A stretch of 56,150 nucleotides of DNA from Pseudofrankia coriaricola (GTDB lineage Bacteria > Actinomycetota > Actinomycetes > Frankiales > Frankiaceae), in the NCBI RefSeq assembly GCF_001854805.1, contig NZ_MBLO01000223.1:54607-110756 (forward strand), given 5' to 3'. This document shows positions 1 to 7,202 of this stretch, piece by piece; positions within the stretch are counted from its first letter, which is position 1, and each line of letters opens with the position of its first letter. The notes below the pieces were generated by a model, which saw nothing but the letters and a program-made list of their open reading frames with translations, was not told where the DNA came from and made no database searches. The translations under genes and the position numbers were made by a program.

Positions 1-2
1 CC

Positions 3-692
3 ATCGGCCGGCGGCTCGCGGCCGACGGAGCCCTGGTGGCGCTCCTCGACCGCGACGGTGCGGCCGCCAAGGCGTTGGCCGCCTCGATCCAGGCCGCGGG
101 TGGCAAGGCCATCGGGGTGGCCGTCGACGTGGCGGACCGCGCGACGATCGACGCGGGGGCCGAGGAGGTACGGTCGCGGCTGGGCCGGTCGACCATCCTG
201 ATCAACAGCGCCGGGATCTCTCCGCACGGCCCGTTCCTCGAGACCACCGCCGACCTGTGGAACCTGACCCTCGCCGTCAACCTCACCGGCACCTTCCACT
301 GCTGTCAGGCGGTCCTCCCCGACATGATCGAGGAGGGCTGGGGCCGCATCGTCAACATCTCCTCGTCGAGCGTCCACAGCGGCGCGCCCCAGATGGCCTC
401 GTACGTCGCCGCCAAGTCAGGCGTCGTCGGCCTCACCAAGGTTCTCGCTCGCGAGTTCGGCCGCATGGGCATCACCGTCAACACCATTCCGCCCGGCTTC
501 ATCGACAGTCCCATGCTGCGCCAGACCGAGAAGGACGGCCTCATGAACGTCGAGCAGCAGACCAGCGCCACCCCGGTCGGCCGCATCGGACGACCCGAGG
601 ACATCGCCGCCGCGTGTGCGTTCCTGGTGAGCGAGGAAGCCAGCTACATCACCGGCCAGACCATCGGCGTCAACGGCGGTCGCAACACCTGA
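3..692 (+). CDS. Short-chain dehydrogenase/reductase (SDR), 5'-truncated by window edge
   Basis: Classical SDR oxidoreductase acting with NAD(P)H on an alcohol or ketone; the substrate cannot be read from sequence. The frame is open from base 3 and begins inside the cofactor motif (GIGRRLAADG, the end of TGxxxGIG), so the true start is upstream of the window. Seen: NSAGIS (NAG-like motif), ISSSS followed by YVAAK (catalytic Ser, Tyr and Lys), PGFIDSPM, and the C-terminal ITGQTIGVNGG typical of the family. A GTG at 36 is only an internal codon. A 13-bp hairpin follows 24 bases after the stop. Confidence 0.9.
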   Translation: MGRRLAADGALVALLDRDGAAAKALAASIQAAGGKAIGVAVDVADRATIDAGAEEVRSRLGRSTILINSAGISPHGPFLETTADLWNLTLAVNLTGTFHCCQAVLPDMIEEGWGRIVNISSSSVHSGAPQMASYVAAKSGVVGLTKVLAREFGRMGITVNTIPPGFIDSPMLRQTEKDGLMNVEQQTSATPVGRIGRPEDIAAACAFLVSEEASYITGQTIGVNGGRNT

Positions 693-715
693 CGACGCCG
701 GGCTGAATTTCATGT

Positions 716-770
716 CCTCAGCGAGCCGCCGCAGAAGGCTGCGCGGGCCCAGCTCGCCGGCTCGCTGAGG
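716..770. terminator. Nested hairpin downstream of the SDR gene
   Basis: Perfect 13-bp inverted repeat CCTCAGCGAGCCG (716-728) / CGGCTCGCTGAGG (758-770). Its loop holds a second perfect hairpin, CGCAG-AAGG-CTGCG (730-743). It lies 24 bases after the SDR stop and has no T-run, as is usual for high-GC actinobacterial terminators. A cruciform recombination site is the alternative reading. Confidence 0.55.
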
Positions 771-883
771 CCTGCCAGCAGGTCGGGCCACGAGTCCGCG
801 TTCTCGGCTTCAGATCAGCGGAGCCGACTCCGTGTCCGCCCCGCGCGTGACGGATTGACACAACACTACAGAGGGTGGGGACG

Positions 884-1480
884 ATGGCTCGGATTTCACC
901 TCAGCCAAGTTCGGACTGGTCCCAGGAACTGAAGACCTTCGTCGAGGAGTTTCGCGCTTCCACCGCCGCCAAGCGCACCACTCCGACCGCCAGAGGGGGC
1001 ATCCGCCCTGCCGGAGCCAACGTGATCGGCACGTTCGCGCGCCACCCGGATCTGGCGAAGGCGTTTCTCGTCCTCAACGGCCACGTCCTCTATGGGTCCA
1101 CACTATCGAGCCGGCAGCGAGAGCTGCTCATCCTCCGCGTCGCCGCGCTGCGGAAATGTGACTACGAATGGGCCCAGCACGTGGTCCTTGCCGAGGACGC
1201 CGGCATGACCGCCGACGAGATCTCCCGGATCATCGAAGGTCCAGGAGCGCCCGGATGGGCGCCGGCCGACCAGATCCTGCTCGAAGCGGTCGACGAGCTG
1301 ATCGACACGGCCGAGGTGAGCGCTGACACCTGGAAGGTGCTGGCCCAGGACCTCGACGAGCGCCAACTCATGGACCTCGTGTTCACCGTCGGCACGTACG
1401 AGCTCGTCGCCATGGCCTTTCGGTCGTTCGGCCTGGGCCCCGAGCCCGAACTCGTTCCGTACCTGCCCACCGGCTGGTAG
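884..1480 (+). CDS. Carboxymuconolactone decarboxylase (CMD/AhpD-like) family protein
   Basis: 198-residue all-alpha CMD-fold protein. Seen: LAKAFLVLNGHVLYGSTLSSRQRELLILRVAALRKCDYEWAQH, the CMD core in which a Cys and a downstream His sit on the active-site helices. Only one Cys is present here (KCDYEW), not the CxxC of AhpD peroxidases, so a decarboxylase or unknown role is more likely than peroxidase. The start is the ATG at 884, with GAGGG at 871-875 eight bases upstream; the in-frame GTG at 875 overlaps that RBS. It is followed at once by an aldo/keto reductase fragment, so the original downstream partner has been lost. Confidence 0.82.
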   Translation: MARISPQPSSDWSQELKTFVEEFRASTAAKRTTPTARGGIRPAGANVIGTFARHPDLAKAFLVLNGHVLYGSTLSSRQRELLILRVAALRKCDYEWAQHVVLAEDAGMTADEISRIIEGPGAPGWAPADQILLEAVDELIDTAEVSADTWKVLAQDLDERQLMDLVFTVGTYELVAMAFRSFGLGPEPELVPYLPTGW

Positions 1481-1482
1481 CC

Positions 1483-1587
1483 GGCCACCCCATCCAACAC
1501 GACGGGCGGGTGCGGGCGATCGGCGTGTCCAACTTCAGCGCCGAGCACCTCGACAACCTCATCGGACGCACCGATGTGGTCCCCTGA
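1483..1587 (+). pseudogene. Aldo/keto reductase fragment
   Basis: In frame 1483-1587 the translation ends GRVRAIGVSNFSAEHLDNLI, the well-known internal AKR motif (strand beta-7 region, IRAIGVSNF). It has no start, no catalytic Tyr/Lys part and stops after 34 codons. It abuts the CMD stop at 1480, so a deletion probably joined the two. Remnant, not a functional gene. Confidence 0.72.
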
Positions 1588-2057
1588 CCTCACCCCACAG
1601 CGCGGGCAATGACCACAGACCCTGAGATCATGGCCGCGATCCCGGCGTCACCGATCGGCGCGAAACAACCCTGTGACGCAGGCTCTACGACGGCGGGGCC
1701 GGACCAGGCCATCGAGCGCGACGTGTATCTCGTTGCGGAGCTGGACGGCCAGCCCGCGGGCCGTGGCAGCGGCCACGTGGAGCCGATTCCGTAGCGTCTC
1801 CGCGGAGATCGGGCGCTGCTGGTATTGCGGCCAGTGCAGCACGTCCTCCGCGCGCGCCCGGTGAAGCAGGCCCTGCCTGCGGGCCTCGCCACCGGCTTCG
1901 CGCAATGACGGGCTAACCACCCGCATTTCGCCGCACGTCGTTCGGTCCTCGGTCGCGGATTCCAACGGCTGATCTTCCAAAGCCTGCGCGGCAGAAAAGT
2001 CGGCCGTCCGCGTATTGGAACAGTGCGCGGCGGCCTTCGTAATCTGCACGGCGTGCA
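1588..2057 (-). other. Geneless stretch with a possible minus-strand helix-turn-helix remnant
   Basis: No intact gene with a convincing start. On the minus strand around 1990-1620 a frame reads ...VLHWPQYQQRPISAETLRNRLHVAAATARGLAVQLRNEIH..., which looks like the C-terminal helix-turn-helix of actinobacterial plasmid-transfer/replication type proteins. The frame has no recognisable N-terminus and runs into the ISL3 remnant, so it is at best a decayed gene end. Confidence 0.25.
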
Positions 2058-2450
2058 GGAGGCCGGCGCCCATGGTCTTCGAGAACGTCGCGGCCGACGG
2101 TGAGCTGGTTCGGCTGCGAGCCCGGACGCGGGACGCGCCGGTGGCCTGGCCGGTCTGCGGGGCCGTGTCATCGCGGGTACACGACCATGCCGACTGGACA
2201 TTGGGTGACATACCGGGCGTCGGGCGGTCGTGGTCGTGCGGGTCCGACGCCTCGTGTCGCACGCGGGGTTGCCGCTAGACGTTCCGGGAGGAGGTCTCGG
2301 GCGTGCTGGAGCGTTACCAGCGGCGTACCAGGCGTCTGGCCGGGCAGGTCGGGGCGGTGGTCCGGGAGTTGGCCGGCCGGCCGAGCGGCCAGGTCCTGTC
2401 CGCGGTGGCTGTCCGCCTGTCCTGGCATTCCGCGGCGAGGGCGACGGGTG
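2058..2450 (+). pseudogene. ISL3-family transposase, N-terminal remnant with frameshifts
   Basis: Fragments in different frames of the plus strand match the N-terminus of ISL3 transposases: the zinc-finger region PVCGAVSSRVHDHADWTLGDIPGVGR (about 2150-2225), then VVVRVRRL, then FREEVSGVLERYQRRTRRLAGQVGAVVRELAGRPSGQVLSAVAVRLS (about 2280-2430). Only about 130 of the usual 400-plus residues remain, the DDE catalytic part is absent and at least two frameshifts separate the pieces. Its presence marks the CMD/hydrolase boundary as an old insertion site. Confidence 0.75.
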
Positions 2451-2461
2451 GCGGAGGTGGC

Positions 2462-3271
2462 TCATGGATGGGCGGCGGTGGTGAATCGGTGCGCGACGTC
2501 GAGGAGTTCGTGGCCGGGGGCGTTGCCGAGTAGTTCGGTCATCAGGTGGACGTCTTTGACCAGCGGGGGGCCGGCGGGTGAGGCGGCGACATTGGCGGTG
2601 GAGCCGGCGCGTAGCCGCAGTCCGGAGGCGATGCAGGCTGAGCTGCTGGTCATGAGGACCGCGGCGAGGCCGGCGGGGTCGACGCCGAGGGACGTGCCGG
2701 CTTGCAGGGCGTCGTCCGTGAGTGTGATCTGGGCGGCGAACAGGGTGTTGTTGATGAGCTTGGCGTGGGAGCCCGCACCGATCGCGCCGAGGTGGATGAC
2801 GTGGTTGGACAGGGCTGACAGGAGGTCGTTGACGTCGGTGAGGGCGGCGGCGTCTCCGCCAATCATGATGGTCAGCTCGCCGGTCTGGGCTCGTGGGGCG
2901 CCGCCGCTGACGGGCGCGTCGAGGACGCGTACGTGGTGTGTCGCGGCGCGTTCGGCGATGGCGCGGATCTGGGTGGGCGACACGGTGCTGTGCACGAGCA
3001 CGACGGCGCCTGGGCGCAGTGTCTCGGCCAGGCCGGCCGGCCCGAACATGACCTCCTCGACTCCCGCGGCGTCGAAGACGCACATGCCGACGGCGTCGAC
3101 CGCTGCGCCCATGGCGGCCGGGGTCGCCGCGATGGTGGCGCTCGTGCCTCGGAACGGTTCGATCGAGGCAGCGCGGCGGGCGTAGACCGTGAGGTCGTGC
3201 CCCGCGGCCTGGAGCCGTTGCGCCATGGGCAGTCCCATGCTGCCGAGACCGATGAACCCGACCTTCACCAT
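2462..3271 (-). CDS. 3-hydroxyisobutyrate-dehydrogenase-like NAD(P)-dependent oxidoreductase
   Basis: 269-residue beta-hydroxyacid dehydrogenase family enzyme, expected to oxidise a beta-hydroxyacid with NAD(P)+. Seen: N-terminal Rossmann motif GFIGLGSMGLPMAQRL, substrate-binding DAPVSGGAPRAQTGELTIMIGGD, and the catalytic-lysine segment GSHAKLINN. The start is the ATG at 3271, with AGGAGG just upstream on the minus strand; an in-frame start at 3316 would add residues without family similarity. It is last in the minus-strand gene set and lies 200 bases after the SDR stop, so it may have its own promoter. The 3' end abuts the ISL3 remnant. Confidence 0.88.
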   Translation of the reverse strand: MVKVGFIGLGSMGLPMAQRLQAAGHDLTVYARRAASIEPFRGTSATIAATPAAMGAAVDAVGMCVFDAAGVEEVMFGPAGLAETLRPGAVVLVHSTVSPTQIRAIAERAATHHVRVLDAPVSGGAPRAQTGELTIMIGGDAAALTDVNDLLSALSNHVIHLGAIGAGSHAKLINNTLFAAQITLTDDALQAGTSLGVDPAGLAAVLMTSSSACIASGLRLRAGSTANVAASPAGPPLVKDVHLMTELLGNAPGHELLDVAHRFTTAAHP

Positions 3272-3471
3272 GTCCTCCTGGTCTGGGTAGCCGCTGGCCG
3301 TTCGCCGTGTTCCCACGGGGTCTGTGGCTTGTTCGGGCCGGCTGGGTCTTCAGGTGTGGCTGGTCTGGAGCCCTGCCACCCATGATGACCGGTCGCGGCT
3401 GGCGGTGGCGGATGGCTACGTTGGTCCCCCGTGGGCATCGTGGCCGGGGGCCGTGGTGCCTCACACCTCAG

Positions 3472-4296
3472 TTAGCCGAGCTGTCCTGTCTGGATGGCGG
3501 CGACGGTGCCGCCGTCGACGAGCAGGTCGGTGCCGGAGAGGAAGCTGGCGGCGGGGCTGAGGAGGAACTCGGTGGCTGCGGCGATGTCGGCGGGTGTTCC
3601 GAGCCGCTTCGCGCTGGAGATGTTGATCATCATCTGCATGTGGCCGCCGTGGTCGGTCGCGAGTTCCGCGGTGCTCATCGGGGTGGCGATGACGCCGGGG
3701 CTGATGGAGTTGATCCGGGCGCCGTGGGCGCCCCAGGTGGTGCTGGCGGCCTGTACGCGGATCTGGTTCGCGCGCTTGGCGAAGGTGTATGCCTGGCCGC
3801 TGTCGGGAAACTGGTCCGGGCTCGCCGCCGGGAGTGCCAGCAGCTCGCTGGCCGGGGCCGTGGCGAGGGCGCGAGCCACGTCCGGCGCGAGGGGTGGGGC
3901 GAGGTGGCCGGCCATGCTGGCGATCACGACGCCCGCCGCGCCTGGGGCGACGACGTGGGCGAACTCCTCCAGGACCAGGGCGACGCCGAGCAGGTCGACG
4001 GCCAGGACCGCTCGTACCGGAGCCTGGGCGGGGGACAGCCCGGCGGTGTGGACCACGGACCGGACCGGGCCCAGGGAGGCCGCGTGCTTGGCGAGGGCCA
4101 CCACCGACTCACGGGAGGTGACATCGACGACGGCGGTGGCCGCCGCGTAGCCCTCGGCCTCCAACTGCCCGGCGACCGTGTGCAGGATCGCCTCGTTGAC
4201 GTCGGCGATCAGAACCTGGGTGCCGGGACCGATACGTCGGGCGATCGCCTGTCCCATCGCCCCGATACCGATCACCACCGTGACGTCACGTTCCAT
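3472..4296 (-). CDS. SDR family oxidoreductase with atypical nucleotide-binding motif
   Basis: 274-residue SDR. The C-terminal two thirds are classical (HTAGLSP for NAG; YTFAKRAN for the Tyr/Lys pair; SPGVIATPMS; SGTDLLVDGG). The cofactor loop reads VVIGIGAMGQAIARRI instead of TGxxxGIG, so the first glycine is replaced and the loop resembles GxGxxG dehydrogenases. The start codon at 4296 overlaps the end of the upstream hydrolase (stop 4286-4288), indicating translational coupling. It probably acts on the product of the hydrolase or of the neighbouring SDR, but the substrate is unknown. Confidence 0.85.
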   Translation of the reverse strand: MERDVTVVIGIGAMGQAIARRIGPGTQVLIADVNEAILHTVAGQLEAEGYAAATAVVDVTSRESVVALAKHAASLGPVRSVVHTAGLSPAQAPVRAVLAVDLLGVALVLEEFAHVVAPGAAGVVIASMAGHLAPPLAPDVARALATAPASELLALPAASPDQFPDSGQAYTFAKRANQIRVQAASTTWGAHGARINSISPGVIATPMSTAELATDHGGHMQMMINISSAKRLGTPADIAAATEFLLSPAASFLSGTDLLVDGGTVAAIQTGQLG

Positions 4297-5311
4297 TGTC
4301 TGTGTCCCTGAAGGACGTCCGGCCGCGGCCGGCGGTAGCGACTGGCAGCGTTCGGACCCACCGTGCGAGGCGGTTCCAGAGGTCGTGGCGGGTGCCGGCG
4401 GTGTTGTGGCAGTGCGCGGACCTCGGGAGCCGGAACAGGGTGATGTCGTCGGAGGAGCTGTAGGCGCGGGCTTCGTCGTGGTGGTCCGGGGTCGAGTCCC
4501 GTTCTCCGAGGCCGATGAAGACCGGGCAGCGGATTCGGCCGGCGTGGTCGGAGGCGATGTACGGGACGATCGACAGCGGCCCGGTCACGCCGGGAAGGTG
4601 GGTGCTGGTGAGGTCGTCGGCGGCGATGACGTCCGCGGGGACGTCGTCCCAGTAGAAGTGGCGGCGGATCGCGGGATCGGTGCGGTCGGACAGGAACGGT
4701 TCGTCGAAGGCACCGGCCCGGGCCGGGACCATGATGGCCTCCAGGCTGGGGATCCTGGTGCGGTCGTTTCCGACGAGATGGGCGGCGAAGGGGCCCACCG
4801 TGCCGTAGCCGAGCGGAGCGATCGCATCGAAGCTGCCATGCAGTGACTGTTGGAAGATGGCGAGCATGCCGCCCATGGAGTGACCGACCGCGACGACCGG
4901 GCCGATGTCGATCGGACCGAGGCCGGGCAGGAGCGTGCCTTTCGCCGCGCGTTCGACCAGGTCGGTCAGCGCCGCGTTGTTCGCCGCGGCAACGACGTCG
5001 GGGGTGAGCTCGGCGGCTCGCGGGTGGCGGGAGCTCTCGCCGGTGGCGAGGTGGTCGACGGCGATGACGAGCATGCCCTGGGCAGCGAGGTGCTCGCCGA
5101 AGCTGTAGCCGGTGCGGCCGGGGACGTCGAGATGCCAGTAGGCCTTCGTGTAGCCACCGCCGGGAAGGCAGAACAGCAGCGGCACCGGGCCATCCGTCGA
5201 CGCCCGCGGTGGGAAGATCCACGTCGCGATGTAGTGGTCGCCGTCGATCGGCACGCGGCCGGTCACGTCGACGACGACGGTCGGCGGGGCGGACGCGGCC
5301 GGCGCGCTCAT
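4286..5311 (-). CDS. Alpha/beta hydrolase
   Basis: 341-residue alpha/beta-hydrolase fold protein, probably an esterase or lipase-like enzyme. Seen: oxyanion-region LPGGGYTKAYWH (about 49-60), nucleophile elbow GHSMGG with Ser145, acid-bearing GLGERDSTPDHHD and the C-terminal His in RSAHCHNTAG. No signal peptide. The start is the ATG at 5311: it forms an ATGA overlap with the stop of the small upstream gene, while longer versions start in low-quality sequence. The 3' end overlaps the following SDR by 11 bases. The tight coupling with SDRs suggests a common ester or lactone catabolic route (inference). Confidence 0.85.
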   Translation of the reverse strand: MSAPAASAPPTVVVDVTGRVPIDGDHYIATWIFPPRASTDGPVPLLFCLPGGGYTKAYWHLDVPGRTGYSFGEHLAAQGMLVIAVDHLATGESSRHPRAAELTPDVVAAANNAALTDLVERAAKGTLLPGLGPIDIGPVVAVGHSMGGMLAIFQQSLHGSFDAIAPLGYGTVGPFAAHLVGNDRTRIPSLEAIMVPARAGAFDEPFLSDRTDPAIRRHFYWDDVPADVIAADDLTSTHLPGVTGPLSIVPYIASDHAGRIRCPVFIGLGERDSTPDHHDEARAYSSSDDITLFRLPRSAHCHNTAGTRHDLWNRLARWVRTLPVATAGRGRTSFRDTDNGT

Positions 5312-5487
5312 CGGGCGCCCCCTCGCGTCAGCGGCTCCATGCCCCCGGCCCGGCCCCGCACCGCCGTAGACGGCGCAGTGGCCTGCGGGCGGTGCGCCCA
5401 GGCGGTGAGCTCGTAGTCGTCCCCGACGGTCCGCGGTAATAGCCCGTCGCGCCGCATTTCGACTCCCACGTATTCGTTTCCTGCCAT
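5308..5487 (-). CDS. Small 59-residue protein coupled to the hydrolase, unknown function
   Basis: Begins MAGNEYVGVEMRRDGLLPRT and continues VGDDYELTAWAHRP before a low-complexity tail. The ATG at 5487 is preceded by a strong RBS (GAGGAGG, about 6 bases upstream), and its stop overlaps the hydrolase ATG as ATGA, so it is very likely translated and drives hydrolase translation. I do not recognise the family; the first 34 residues look like the conserved part. No cysteine, no transmembrane segment. It could be a small subunit or regulatory peptide of the hydrolase/SDR pathway, or simply a leader that couples translation. Confidence 0.68.
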   Translation of the reverse strand: MAGNEYVGVEMRRDGLLPRTVGDDYELTAWAHRPQATAPSTAVRGRAGGMEPLTRGGAR

Positions 5488-5623
5488 CGGACAACCTCCT
5501 CGGATGCTGCTGTTGCTGCGTGCGTGCAGTGGTCGTGAAAAGGCACCGCAGCTGACACCGTTCACGGTCACGCCGGGAACAGATCGACAGACGCCCGGTC
5601 CGGGTATTGGAGCAGGGCCGGCG

Positions 5624-6409
5624 TTAGGCGTGTTCCGCGATGATCTTGTCCAGGTAGGCGTCGATGTCGGCGGCATGTTCGCGTAGCTCGTGTGCGGCCT
5701 CGGGGGCGGTGAGGACCAGGAACCGGTTCGTCGCGACGGCGTCGGCGACCAGTTCACCGACCATGTCGGCGTCGACGACGGGGAAGCTCGGGCCGCGGGG
5801 TGGCGTGGGGGTGCCGAAGAAGCTGACCTGTTCGATGATGTTGGTGGCGACCCCCGCGGGGCACAGGCAGGTCACTCCGATGCCCCGAGGCCGCAGACTG
5901 ATGGCCAGTCCCTCGGAAAGGCCGACGATGGCGTGTTTGGTCGCCGTGTAGGGGAGGCGGTCGTAGCCGTAGGGCAGCAGCCCGGCGGTGGACGCGGTGT
6001 TGACGATGTGTCCGGATCCCTGCGCGAGCAGCACCGGCAGGAACACCAGGTTGCTGCGTACGACGCTGAGAAGGTTGACGTCCACGACGCGTTGCCACGC
6101 CTCGAAGGGAATCTCCTCGACGGCGCCGACCGCGAGGATGCCCACGTTGTTCATTACGACGTCGACCCGACCGAACCGGTCGACGGCAAGATCACGGACG
6201 GCTTCCAGGTCGCCGAGGCTGGTGACGTCGCACCGGGCGGCGGCGGCCTGGGCGCCGATCTCGGCGGCCACGGAGTCCGCGCGGTCAGCGTCGATGTCGG
6301 TGACCACCACGCGGGCGCCGCGGCGGGCGAGGGCGCGTGCCGCGGCACGTCCGATGCCGCTACCACCGCCGGTGATCACGGCCACGGCACTGCTCAGATC
6401 AACACTCAC
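5624..6409 (-). CDS. SDR family NAD(P)-dependent oxidoreductase
   Basis: 261-residue classical SDR. Seen: AVITGGGSGIGRAAARAL cofactor motif, DID after beta-2 (NAD-type acidic residue), NNVGIL, NTASTAG with the catalytic Ser, YTATKHA Tyr/Lys pair, and CPAGVATNI. The C-terminal helix (AAHELREHAADIDAYLDKI) extends beyond the core, as in actinobacterial SDRs of lipid or steroid-type catabolism. The start is GTG at 6409, 33 bases after the TetR gene ends, so the two are probably co-transcribed. The next gene (small protein) starts 137 bases downstream. Confidence 0.88.
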   Translation of the reverse strand: MSVDLSSAVAVITGGGSGIGRAAARALARRGARVVVTDIDADRADSVAAEIGAQAAAARCDVTSLGDLEAVRDLAVDRFGRVDVVMNNVGILAVGAVEEIPFEAWQRVVDVNLLSVVRSNLVFLPVLLAQGSGHIVNTASTAGLLPYGYDRLPYTATKHAIVGLSEGLAISLRPRGIGVTCLCPAGVATNIIEQVSFFGTPTPPRGPSFPVVDADMVGELVADAVATNRFLVLTAPEAAHELREHAADIDAYLDKIIAEHA

Positions 6410-6441
6410 GAGTCACTCATCGCGCAGGGTCACCTGTCTCG

Positions 6442-7113
6442 TCAGAGGAACGGCGGCCAGATCAGGCTGGCCGGGTCGGTGTCGTCGAGGGCGGCGAGGG
6501 TCGCTGGGGACACCGGCGCCGAGAGGAAACCGACCAGGCCGTCGAGCAGGTCGGTGACCGCGACGGCAAAAGGGACCACCGGCCGGTCCGCGGCGCGCGC
6601 CAGCTCCCGGTCCGCGGCGGCCTGGACCATGAACGTCATCGCCCAGGAGATGCGATGGGGCCGCAGCGGCTCCGCGATGTGCGGAAGAATCCCCGACAGG
6701 CGCTCCTGGAAGCGCACCGCCGACTGGCGGATCTCGTCCGGCAGCTGCTCGAACACGTCCCGGCGACCGTACTGGCGGAGCATCCCGACAAAACTCAGGT
6801 AGTGGCTGCCCGGCCGTTCGCTCTGTTCCATCACCACGCGTAGCTGGCACTCCAGCCATGAGCGCAGATCGTCCGGACGGCGTTCCGCGATCAGCAGCAT
6901 CCGTCGTTCATGCAGCCACGCCAGCCGGTACTCGAAGATCGCCCGGATCAGCTCGTCCTTCGAGCCGAAGTGGTACTGCACCGCCGAGTTGTTGCCACTC
7001 CCGGCCGCCGCCCCGATCTGGCGCAGCGAAACCCCCTCGATCCCGTGCAGAGCAAACAACTGCTCGGCCACGCGGACGATCTGCTCTTTCGTCGACGGAG
7101 CTACCACCGGCAT
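6442..7113 (-). CDS. TetR-family transcriptional regulator
   Basis: About 223 residues. The N-terminal HTH is clear: TKEQIVRVAEQLFALHGIEGVSLRQIGAAAGSGNNSAVQYHFGSKDELI. The ligand-binding C-terminal half is divergent. ATG codons at 7113 (MPVVAPSTKEQ) and 7137 are both in frame; 7113 gives the usual short arm before the HTH, and neither has a good RBS. It is first in the minus-strand gene set and divergent from the tandem-CMD gene. Two palindromes between them (7163-7174 and 7177-7188) are likely operators, so it probably represses itself, the downstream enzymes and the CMD gene. Confidence 0.88.
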   Translation of the reverse strand: MPVVAPSTKEQIVRVAEQLFALHGIEGVSLRQIGAAAGSGNNSAVQYHFGSKDELIRAIFEYRLAWLHERRMLLIAERRPDDLRSWLECQLRVVMEQSERPGSHYLSFVGMLRQYGRRDVFEQLPDEIRQSAVRFQERLSGILPHIAEPLRPHRISWAMTFMVQAAADRELARAADRPVVPFAVAVTDLLDGLVGFLSAPVSPATLAALDDTDPASLIWPPFL

Positions 7114-7162
7114 GGCGCCATCGAAGCATCTGGACATCTGACAGTCAAGCGCCTTAGAGTCC

Positions 7163-7188
7163 AGACGTCCGTCTTAATCAGCGCTGAT
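7163..7188. promoter_or_regulatory. Two adjacent palindromes between tetR and the tandem-CMD gene (candidate operators)
   Basis: AGACG-TC-CGTCT at 7163-7174 and the perfect 12-bp palindrome ATCAGCGCTGAT at 7177-7188, both in the 89-base divergent spacer. A weaker TGAC-A-GTCA lies at 7139-7147 and overlaps TTGACT on the minus strand, a possible -35 of tetR. Placement fits a TetR autoregulatory site. Confidence 0.55.
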
Positions 7189-7202
7189 GTGGAGGCTCGT
7201 CC

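Noticed and set aside
1590-3464. Long minus-strand open frame of 624 codons
   Set aside because: Arg/Pro/His-rich mirror frame crossing the ISL3 remnant and the HIBADH-like gene; no domain, typical high-GC shadow.
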